15,755 bases of DNA from Thermoplasmata archaeon (lineage in GTDB: Archaea > Thermoplasmatota > Thermoplasmata > Thermoplasmatales > Thermoplasmataceae). The notes under the pieces are model-generated. The model did no database searches. It saw only the letters and a program-made list of their open reading frames with translations, and had not been told where the DNA came from. Location of the stretch: NCBI GenBank assembly GCA_021797525.1, contig JAJZZQ010000003.1:1-15755 (forward strand). The letters run 5' to 3'. Position numbers and translations under genes: made by a program. Positions 5,084 to 11,041 of the stretch are shown here, in pieces; within the stretch, counting starts at the first letter, position 1; every line of letters starts with the position of its first letter.

Positions 5084-5650
5084 TCACTCCTTTAGGTAAT
5101 AAAAGTAGCTATCTATCTGCAGCATTGAATATTTATTACTTCTCGGATTTTTTACAGGACCACCCGTTATTTTACGAATGAAATACCCAGTACTTTCGTC
5201 TTCAAGTTCCATCGAGTAAACCCTATACCCAAATAGCATTAGGAAGGGATTGAACAGCATTACATTCCAACTGAACGCATATAAGCCAAATATTGTTACG
5301 AGAACCAGAAGCAACAACATACCCTTTAGGCCTCCCACAACTGCTACTGAGATAACTGACACAGCATAGGCCAAAATGTAACTGGAAATAACACTTGATA
5401 TCTCTCTCGTTTCTTTAACACTTTTTTCATCGGTTGTCCTATCGGTATCAAGATGCTTAAGGTAAGTTAACCATAGGATAAACCCACAAACAGATATCGC
5501 TGTCATTGCGATTAGAAATGATGAAAATGCTTTATTCAAAAGCGTATTTGATCCATATGGAATACCGTAGATTATAAGTGATGCTATGAATGTAGGAAGC
5601 ATATTAGACAGGTAAAAGAATATCTTCCGACTTAGCCCAATATTAGTCAT
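5084..5650 (-). CDS. KwaA-like four-helix membrane protein, 188 aa
   Basis: Four hydrophobic segments are clear, at about residues 10-30, 42-63, 85-106 and 109-128. A soluble C-terminal tail holds NP (134-135), GYRVY (141-145), TGYFIRK (154-160) and a final Y/F-rich stretch. KwaA of the Kiwa system is a four-helix membrane protein of about this size, and an N-P...G-Y-x-x-Y tail after the last helix is how I remember the family. KwaA is proposed to sense phage at the membrane and recruit KwaB. A TATA-like AAATAAATA (5674-5682) lies 24-32 nt before the ATG, giving a near-leaderless transcript. Known Kiwa genes are usually co-directional; here they converge. The family call is uncertain; the membrane topology is more secure. 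Confidence 0.48.
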   Translation of the reverse strand: MTNIGLSRKIFFYLSNMLPTFIASLIIYGIPYGSNTLLNKAFSSFLIAMTAISVCGFILWLTYLKHLDTDRTTDEKSVKETREISSVISSYILAYAVSVISVAVVGGLKGMLLLLVLVTIFGLYAFSWNVMLFNPFLMLFGYRVYSMELEDESTGYFIRKITGGPVKNPRSNKYSMLQIDSYFYYLKE

Positions 5651-5673
5651 ACTATTGACTGACGTTGTATTCT

Positions 5674-5682
5674 AAATAAATA
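5674..5682 (-). promoter_or_regulatory. Probable TATA box of the KwaA-like gene
   Basis: On the minus strand this reads TATTTATTT, 24-32 nt upstream of the ATG at 5650. That spacing predicts transcription starting at or just before the start codon, and no Shine-Dalgarno sequence is present. The same motif occurs before kdpA. Confidence 0.45.
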
Positions 5683-5742
5683 TTTGTAGTTATGTGGATT
5701 GATAACATAAAAATAACAAACTTAAATAATTTAGGCAATAAT

Positions 5743-5916
5743 TTAAAGGTCGCCCATGGTCTCTTCCAATTTTCTTAAAGCTCTGTCTTCCATTTCCTGC
5801 GCAATCCTCTTGGCTTCCTCGAGAGATTTTGCATTTTTCACTTTTCTGGCCAGCCTAAGTGTCGATTTGATATAGCCGTTATAGAATTCCATGTCAAATC
5901 TGTTCAAGGTGATCAT
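5743..5916 (-). CDS. Small charged helical protein, 57 aa
   Basis: This protein begins MITLNRFDMEFYNGYIK and continues as one long lysine/glutamate-rich helix (SLEEAKRIAQEMEDRALRKL), which may form a coiled coil. Its ATG overlaps the stop of the upstream gene by ATGA, so the two form a two-gene leftward operon. Family unknown. Pairing with an upstream protein that looks faintly antitoxin-like makes a small regulatory pair possible, but no toxin residues can be pointed to. Confidence 0.62.
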   Translation of the reverse strand: MITLNRFDMEFYNGYIKSTLRLARKVKNAKSLEEAKRIAQEMEDRALRKLEETMGDL

Positions 5917-6107
5917 TCCCCGAGCATCTCCATCTTTTCCCTGAGTGCAGCTATGAATTCCCTGTAGTCCCTGGATTCCCTGATGGCCTCCTCAATCATG
6001 TCTGAATCATGCATTTTCCGGTCATTCCATCCCTTCCTGTATCCTTCCTTTCTGGCCGCTTCAATAACGGCATCATCAATGTAGACAAGAGTTCCTTTGA
6101 TATTCAT
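5913..6107 (-). CDS. Small hypothetical protein, faintly VapB/RHH-antitoxin-like, 64 aa
   Basis: I choose ATG 6107 (MNIKGTLVYIDDAVIEAAR). TTTTATAA on the minus strand (6130-6137) lies about 25 nt upstream, as for a leaderless transcript. A frame opening at 6233 would add 42 residues without domain-like character across that promoter and a palindrome. The N-terminus (strand, then YIDDAVIEAA) recalls VapB-type antitoxins, but the rest (KGWNDRKMHDSDMIEEAIRE) does not align convincingly. The stop overlaps the following 57-aa gene by ATGA. It may be an element gene or the first chromosomal gene to the right of the element. Confidence 0.6.
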   Translation of the reverse strand: MNIKGTLVYIDDAVIEAARKEGYRKGWNDRKMHDSDMIEEAIRESRDYREFIAALREKMEMLGE

Positions 6108-6129
6108 GGGAGCTGCTGAGAAATTTATG

Positions 6130-6137
6130 TTATAAAA
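6130..6137 (-). promoter_or_regulatory. Probable TATA box for the 64-aa gene
   Basis: The minus strand reads TTTTATAA 23-30 nt before ATG 6107. This decides the choice between the short and long start of that gene. Confidence 0.45.
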
Positions 6138-6189
6138 GGCGTCCTGTGCCGATGAAAAATGAGCAAAAAGAGAATTTATGGCAACTTCA

Positions 6190-6203
6190 GTATACCGGTA
6201 TAC
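6190..6203. promoter_or_regulatory. 14-bp perfect palindrome, candidate operator
   Basis: GTATACCGGTATAC is a perfect palindrome about 55 bp upstream of the TATA-like box for the 64-aa gene. Its half-site TATACC is the same as in the 1912-1929 palindrome, but with no spacer. Function is inferred. Confidence 0.4.
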
Positions 6204-6236
6204 CCTCCCAAGGACACTGTTCCATGTTTTCATGCC

Positions 6237-6335
6237 TCATACTTTCGCAATTGTGTAATCCCCGGTACCCTTTGGCCTTACAAGGACCCAGTGGAAGAAT
6301 GTCCCTGATTCGAAAACTGCCAAGTAGACCTGCAT
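6237..6335 (-). CDS. Possible tiny ORF, 32 aa
   Basis: The frame starts MQVYLAVFESGTFFHW and ends in GDYTIAKV. TATAA stands immediately before the ATG, too close to be its own TATA box. The composition looks protein-like, and it lies between the 310-aa gene and the 64-aa gene on the same strand. It could be a remnant of a larger gene. Evidence is weak. Confidence 0.22.
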   Translation of the reverse strand: MQVYLAVFESGTFFHWVLVRPKGTGDYTIAKV

Positions 6336-6371
6336 TATAAGCTGGTTCAGCCTCTATGACCGTATTGGAAT

Positions 6372-7304
6372 TCAGATGAAATTCCAGACATCCTGTGTGT
6401 ATGGCAGAAGATGCCTGACAGCAACACTGTTCTCAGTCTTTCTTGCGATTTCAAATATGATGGAGTAGTATTCATATATGCTGGCAGAGGGAAGGAACAC
6501 GGTGATTTGCAGTTTCTCTCCGAATGGTTTGATGAAGAATCTTGTCCTCATTATGTGCTGTTCATTGGCCTTATCCCTGACCATGGCGAAGAATGAATTT
6601 CTCATAACCATGGTATAGATGCCATCTTCAGGTGATACTGGTGAAATACCCTCAACATTTCCATGTATGGGGTTGCCTGAATACAGGACTGTGGAGAATA
6701 GCCCGTCATCAGCAATGCTGTTTGTGGCCTCCGCAATTACGTCACCTGAAAGTATGCTCCTGATTGATTCCTCCTCCCCGTTAATAGGGATATCGTATGA
6801 AATCAGCGAAACCGGGTACTCGCTGTTTATGAGATCCATTATTTTTGTTATTCCGGGACTCGGGCCAAGCCAGTCCACCCTGGAATTCATCCCGTCCGCC
6901 GTATATTCCGCAAGCAGTGATGAGACCGCATAAGCCTGGCTGCTATGGAACCTTGCATATATGTTGATGAATCCGCCGCTCATGTCTGATCTGTTGACAA
7001 TGAACGATGGAAGATGTATCAGCTTATTTATGACAGCCAGATCCTTCACGTTGTTGATCCTTGTATCAACAACGAAGGAATCCTCTTTCTCTACTGCATG
7101 GAATCTGCTGAGCAGAAGGTTTATCTTTGTATTTTTAGAATCCCTTGGAAAATATGTCGACATCCATGATTCCCCGTTCTTTCCGTAAATGAAGACAGGA
7201 AGTTTTGTTGTCATGTCGGCGATGGCGCTGAAGAACTCAGTGTTCTGCCTGACCCTCAGGACAAGCCTCATGTCAAGCTTCCTGTCTATGTCCCTTACCA
7301 GCAC
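6372..7304 (-). CDS. Hypothetical protein, 310 aa
   Basis: I do not recognise this family. The frame begins with GTG at 7304 (MLVRDIDRKLDMRLVLRVRQ). An in-frame stop lies a few codons upstream and no ATG is available there. The sequence looks like two alpha/beta halves. Residues 30-130 contain IYGKNGESWMSTYFP and a region rich in short strands. Residues 175-300 contain glycine/proline loops (SGNPIHGNVEGISPVSPEDG) and another strand-rich block ending in PYTQDVWNF. No membrane segment, cysteine cluster or nucleotide-binding loop is visible. Base composition resembles the chromosomal part of the window rather than the AT-rich cargo, so it is probably a resident lineage-specific gene. Confidence 0.72.
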   Translation of the reverse strand: MLVRDIDRKLDMRLVLRVRQNTEFFSAIADMTTKLPVFIYGKNGESWMSTYFPRDSKNTKINLLLSRFHAVEKEDSFVVDTRINNVKDLAVINKLIHLPSFIVNRSDMSGGFINIYARFHSSQAYAVSSLLAEYTADGMNSRVDWLGPSPGITKIMDLINSEYPVSLISYDIPINGEEESIRSILSGDVIAEATNSIADDGLFSTVLYSGNPIHGNVEGISPVSPEDGIYTMVMRNSFFAMVRDKANEQHIMRTRFFIKPFGEKLQITVFLPSASIYEYYSIIFEIARKTENSVAVRHLLPYTQDVWNFI

Positions 7305-7482
7305 TCTTGTTTCATGACCATGAACGCCTTAAAATTTTCCCTTGCAGCATACTGAAACCTTCTGAGTCAATAGGACGGGCTGAAATCTGTAAGGTTGTAT
7401 CCCATCAAAATTCGTAAGTTACCTATTTTTCATATGCGATATATTGCACAGTTTTGGAGGAAGCACTATAACATTCTACAGT

Positions 7483-7514
7483 TGTCACATTCCTTGAGCA
7501 CGTACAATGTGGCA
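7483..7514 (+). other. Hairpin in the intergenic region
   Basis: TGTCACATT (7483-7491) can pair with AATGTGGCA (7506-7514) as a 9-bp stem with one G-U pair and a 14-nt loop. No U-run follows, so it is not an obvious terminator. It could be a regulatory structure or binding site. As RNA it folds fully only on the plus strand. Confidence 0.35.
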
Positions 7515-7563
7515 GGCTCAGGATAGATTCATAAGAGTGATGGGTAGGAAATAACATTAACCA

Positions 7564-7573
7564 TTTTTATAAC
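7564..7573 (+). promoter_or_regulatory. Probable TATA box for the permease transcript
   Basis: TTTTTATAAC is centred about 24 nt before ATG 7593, which predicts a leaderless mRNA beginning at that ATG. The frame from 7593 is only 15 codons and is not in phase with the permease. Confidence 0.45.
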
Positions 7574-7592
7574 ATATAAACAGGGCAAGACC

Positions 7593-7640
7593 ATGGCAAA
7601 AAATATTTACACTTGGATATACACGCAAAGAGTGAGTTGA
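7593..7640 (+). CDS. 15-aa leader ORF ahead of the permease
   Basis: ATG 7593 opens MAKNIYTWIYTQRVS and stops at TGA 7638-7640, just downstream of a good TATA element. The permease frame is open in the next phase from 7636. It may be a leader peptide, or the true permease N-terminus separated by a frame change in this copy or assembly. Evidence is positional only. Confidence 0.3.
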   Translation: MAKNIYTWIYTQRVS

Positions 7641-7731
7641 TACGAGTGAACAGATCTCAAATTTAGCCAAGGAGTCTGAACTTCCAAGACGCCTTTCATT
7701 CAGGGATGTCTTCTTTCTTTCCTTTGGCGGA

Positions 7732-9498
7732 ATGTCACCGTTACTGAGCCTGTTGACTTACGGAGCGGTCGCACTTTCCTATGGGGGCTTTCTTTCGCCA
7801 CTAATAATAATAATTGGCACCCTGCTTGTGCTGATCAATGGTCTCGTGGTAATGCAGTTGTCCAGAAGGTTCAGGACATCTGGAGGATACTATACTTATG
7901 CTTTTCAGGTCCTTTCAGAAAGGGTCGGTTTCAGTACCGGATGGGTATACCTGTTCTATTCCCTGCTATTTGGCCTGGCATATGTGATCGGGGCAGTATA
8001 TGTGGTTTCGGCGATTTTCGGTTTCCCAGTCTACCTCACACTTTTCGTTATTGTTTTGCCAGCCTCTTTTTTCCTTATTGTGGGCATTAAGCCATCGGCA
8101 AAATATGCGATATATACAGGTATAATCGAAATAGGAATTATTCTGTCCATCATAGTTCTATCATTTTACCTGACGGGAGGTTCTGCCTATATACCAAGCC
8201 CAGGCACAATGCACATTACCGGAGGAGCATTTGCACTGGGCATTCTTTTCGCCATGGGAATTCCTACCGGTTACGGGGCCATTGCACCCATTTCCGGAGA
8301 AGTAAAGAATGCAGAGAAAGTCGTGGGACTTTCTGCCATTTCGGTAATACTTACCGGAGGGTTGCTGGCAACTTTCTTCATCTACGCCATATCCAACCTG
8401 CTCTTCCAGAATAATATAACAATTCCGTTCGGGATTTCCGGTCTGCCTGTCCTTTCCATCCTTTCAGCGCACTTCTCCGTATACAGCAGGTACATAATTT
8501 ATGCGGTGTCTATAGCAGCGATAAATGACGGGCTCCTTGCAATCCTGTCCTTCGGCTCTGCAGCTTCTAGAACCATATTCAGAATGGGGTTTGACAGGAC
8601 TTTCCCTGTTTTTTTTGCCAGGAAGCTTAAGGAGCAGCCAGTAAATGCAAATTTGACAGTCTCAGTTGTCATAATAGGAATTCCTTCCATTATGCTGGCT
8701 TTTCTTCCCGCCTATGCCACCTTCATAATTCTTGGAACAATTGCTTCCCTCGCAGGTCTTTTCATCCACGTTATGGCAGGAGCAGCACTGATGAGGATCG
8801 GTATCCGCAGAGGGAGAAGACTCATACTTAGGGGTACAAAAGGCTTGTTGCATCTCGTTGTTAACTATAAGGAGGCTTTATTGGCTGGCGTAGCAGCTCT
8901 TATCACTTCGGTGGAACTAGTATATTCAGCTTACTCTACCTTGGTGGTATATTCAACTTTCTTTCTGATCTGGATAGTAGCCGGATACATAATCATGGAC
9001 ATAAGGGATATTATGTTGAGGACACCTAATTTAGCAAAGCTAACCAGGGGGGAAATATCTGTAGCTGAAAGATTTAAGGACCTTACAAGCTTAAAGATAA
9101 GAAGTGCTCTTCCTGATGTGGTGTTAGGTATGAATGATTCAGTAAGGACAACAATAGAAAAATGTGTATCTATGGATTCCCCCGGGGCAGTTGTAATTGA
9201 TCAAAACTCTATGCCTATTGGTACTTTCATCCTGAGTGATGTCTTTATGCTCTCCGAAAGGGATCTGAGTAGAATGAAGGTGAAAGACCTCTGGCTGGAG
9301 CGGCCCGTTACAATAGGTATAGATAGTGATGTTACAGATATAATACAGACATTCAAGGAGAGCAGGGTTCCAATACTGTCCATTGTAGATCTTCAAGGGA
9401 AGTTTGTAGGAACAGTTAGAGAAAGAGAGGTCATTATGTCGCTGGGAGGGTTCGCGCAGGAACAGCGGCCTGATAATTCAGACACTTCGCAGCATTGA
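7732..9498 (+). CDS. APC-superfamily permease with C-terminal CBS domain pair
   Basis: An integral membrane transporter core of about 11-12 helices occupies residues 1-430, followed by a cytoplasmic CBS pair at about 460-510 and 515-572. APC features include the glycine-rich helix 1 (FGGMSPLLS), GGYYTY after helix 2, and GIPTGYGAIAPISGEVKNAEK around helix 6. The substrate cannot be read from sequence; amino acids are usual, although some APC proteins carry potassium. CBS pairs bind adenine nucleotides and commonly gate transporters. ATG 7732 falls inside helix 1. The same frame continues upstream to 7636 and encodes the expected LPRRLSFRDVFFLSFGG, so the real protein must start earlier, yet no ATG, GTG or TTG exists there. 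The kdp operon lies 1.07 kb downstream in the opposite direction. Confidence 0.88.
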   Translation: MSPLLSLLTYGAVALSYGGFLSPLIIIIGTLLVLINGLVVMQLSRRFRTSGGYYTYAFQVLSERVGFSTGWVYLFYSLLFGLAYVIGAVYVVSAIFGFPVYLTLFVIVLPASFFLIVGIKPSAKYAIYTGIIEIGIILSIIVLSFYLTGGSAYIPSPGTMHITGGAFALGILFAMGIPTGYGAIAPISGEVKNAEKVVGLSAISVILTGGLLATFFIYAISNLLFQNNITIPFGISGLPVLSILSAHFSVYSRYIIYAVSIAAINDGLLAILSFGSAASRTIFRMGFDRTFPVFFARKLKEQPVNANLTVSVVIIGIPSIMLAFLPAYATFIILGTIASLAGLFIHVMAGAALMRIGIRRGRRLILRGTKGLLHLVVNYKEALLAGVAALITSVELVYSAYSTLVVYSTFFLIWIVAGYIIMDIRDIMLRTPNLAKLTRGEISVAERFKDLTSLKIRSALPDVVLGMNDSVRTTIEKCVSMDSPGAVVIDQNSMPIGTFILSDVFMLSERDLSRMKVKDLWLERPVTIGIDSDVTDIIQTFKESRVPILSIVDLQGKFVGTVREREVIMSLGGFAQEQRPDNSDTSQH

Positions 9499-9939
9499 AG
9501 GATTCGATGCAATTTACATTAAACAGCCCCTACCATTCGTCCTTACTGATGAAGAGCGATGAGTGGCTCTTAAAGGTCTTTCAACGATAAAAATGCAATT
9601 GATTCTATGATTAACCCAAAAACCTGTCTTTCTACAAATATTCAGAGAAAAACCCTAGAAGTGATATCTCCCATATACTGTCTTGAAAACTGACAGGGTG
9701 TAAAACATCCAATGGAAGCTGTGGCTAAGACCAGAAATATTAGGTAGGGTAGTGAAGAAAGTGTTGTTAGAGTTTGCTGAAAAAAGTGAAGTATGAAAAC
9801 TTGGATTTATCTGCTGGAAAATTCTTTTAAACACTCCTATGTTTCCCCACAAAAGATTTCCAGTGGACAAATAAGATGAGGACAAAAGCCCATAACTCAA
9901 AGGTTTTCGTTATGTTTTCAAGAAGGAACGATACCACGG

Positions 9940-10260
9940 AACCAAAAGTATAACAGATACAGAAATGATCTTTTCTTTCTATGCGTCTGTAACATGCCAA
10001 AGTCTAATCCTTTTACCTTATGACCTTGGCTTCAAGGAAGCGTCAAGGAAATAGGGAAGAACGGCAATCAGATCAGGAGATTTGAACCATCCACCAAGAT
10101 GTGTTCAAATAGTGGATACCCAAAGGCAGAAATGAAAAAGTCTCAATAAGCAAGGGGTTTTCTAAAAACATACCACTATAACCTCTCTTTTTTAGGACAC
10201 ATTAGTCAATAATCATGAACAGTCCAATAATATAGATGACTATCAGGTTTCCCGAAGGGA
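9940..10260 (+). pseudogene. Decayed TnpB (IS605/IS607-type transposon nuclease) fragment
   Basis: The frame at 10051-10149 encodes NQIRRFEPSTKMCSNSGYPK and following residues. This matches the TnpB zinc-finger entry pattern F-x-P-S-[ST]-K-x-C-S-x-C-G-Y, with the second cysteine changed to serine and a TAA soon after. Further on, in shifted frames, GF, then GHIS, then NNIDDYQVSR resemble the second cysteine pair region and the D-R-D-x-N-A-x-N-I motif. Several stops and frame changes show it is dead. The outer limits given are approximate; only 10051-10149 is read with confidence. It marks an old IS200/IS605-type insertion between the permease and kdp. Confidence 0.62.
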
Positions 10261-10291
10261 GATTCACTCACCCTCTATCAACCAGCACAAC

Positions 10292-10331
10292 TTTTAGGAC
10301 CCTGTGTACAAAGGCTAGATAAGTCCTAAAA
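10292..10331. repeat. Inverted repeat, possible transposon-end hairpin
   Basis: TTTTAGGAC (10292-10300) and GTCCTAAAA (10323-10331) are perfect 9-bp arms with a 22-nt loop. TTTTAGGAC also occurs at 10190-10198. It lies just after the TnpB remnant, where a right-end hairpin of an IS605-type element could be. Confidence 0.4.
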
Positions 10332-10450
10332 CATTCTGTTCTATAATGTAAACCTCAACAGTTTTTTCACAAGGTTGAAAGAAACTTCTCAATTGACAAT
10401 TGTAGTTTAAGCTGAATGTTCGCAGAATAAAGTAGACATTCGTCAATGAA

Positions 10451-10470
10451 TTGATATCTAAAAATATCAA
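10451..10470. repeat. Short inverted repeat
   Basis: TTGATAT-CTAAAA-ATATCAA has perfect 7-bp arms about 100 bp beyond the end of kdpC. It could be part of transcript 3' end formation or a protein site. Nothing more specific is visible. Confidence 0.3.
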
Positions 10471-10570
10471 GTAAAATTACAAACCTGAAAGAGTGTAGGA
10501 ACACCTAAAATTAAATAGAAATTCTGGTACTGCCCCCAAAAACTGTGCCAGAGGTTTTGCAGTATTCTGG

Positions 10571-11041
10571 TTAGTGGTCATTTACTCTGTCATATATCTT
10601 CCGGTAGACTGCAATGCTGTTGTGGAAATGGTTTATAATTTGTATATTCAGGCTAAGTGCATCCACATAAGTCGTTCCGAAAAAGAACATCGAATACTGA
10701 GTATTGTTGTGTATTAAACCGTCCAAGTATGCAATGGATATGTTTGTTGCGTTATGGATGACCTGTGCCTGTGCAAGTGCACTTGCCACAGTGATGTCCG
10801 GGTCTACCCCTGAGGCCGAATCGTTCCTCACGTTGAACAGGTAGGGGGAATCGTTGGTGGACTGTCCAATGAGGTATGATCCAATAGTGGCGTTGCCCAA
10901 GTGAGCCAAATCCCCGTTTGCCTGGTATGGGAAAAAGGCCTGCCCAATACCGGTTACAACAACGGGATATACCACCCCGCAAATCACAGCAAGTACAAGA
11001 GCCATTCTCAGTGTGCTAGAAATCAATTTTCCTCCTTTCAT
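10571..11041 (-). CDS. kdpC: Potassium-transporting ATPase subunit C (KdpC)
   Basis: This 156-aa subunit stabilises the KdpA-KdpB complex and is held in the membrane by one N-terminal helix (about residues 9-34, LRMALVLAVICGVVYPVVV). Family signatures are visible: the GQSTNDSPYLF segment corresponding to the usual GQ-x-F-x(n)-Y-F-x-x-R-P region, and SGVDPDITVASALAQAQVI, the conserved S-G-x-D-P-x-I-x(n)-A-x-x-Q-x motif. The C-terminus is shorter than in many bacterial KdpC proteins. Its ATG overlaps the kdpB stop by 4 nt (ATGA), so it is the last gene of the leftward kdpABC operon. Confidence 0.95.
   Translation of the reverse strand: MKGGKLISSTLRMALVLAVICGVVYPVVVTGIGQAFFPYQANGDLAHLGNATIGSYLIGQSTNDSPYLFNVRNDSASGVDPDITVASALAQAQVIHNATNISIAYLDGLIHNNTQYSMFFFGTTYVDALSLNIQIINHFHNSIAVYRKIYDRVNDH

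Larger units (their letters stand above)
7305..7592. other. Intergenic region between the 310-aa gene and the permease
   Basis: No convincing gene is visible. It contains a 9-bp stem (7483-7491 with 7506-7514), listed separately, and near its right end a TATA-like TTTTTATAAC (7564-7573) for rightward transcription into the permease region. Confidence 0.6.
9499..10570. other. 1.07-kb gene-poor region with transposase debris
   Basis: No intact gene is supported here; open frames are short and interrupted. The central part holds a decayed TnpB segment (separate entry). Inverted repeats occur at 10292-10331 (9-bp arms), 10451-10470 (7-bp arms) and 10524-10551 (7-bp arms with a G-U pair). The region separates the rightward permease from the leftward kdp operon, so both transcripts end here. 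Confidence 0.65.

Noticed and set aside
6108..6233. 42-residue N-terminal extension of the 64-aa protein
   Set aside because: It overlaps a TATA-like box and a perfect palindrome and has no domain character. Not excluded outright, because its ATG lies just after the 32-aa frame.
9655..9900. Leftward 81-codon open frame in the gene-poor region
   Set aside because: No family pattern, no ribosome-binding or TATA signal, and it lies in a decayed transposon region.
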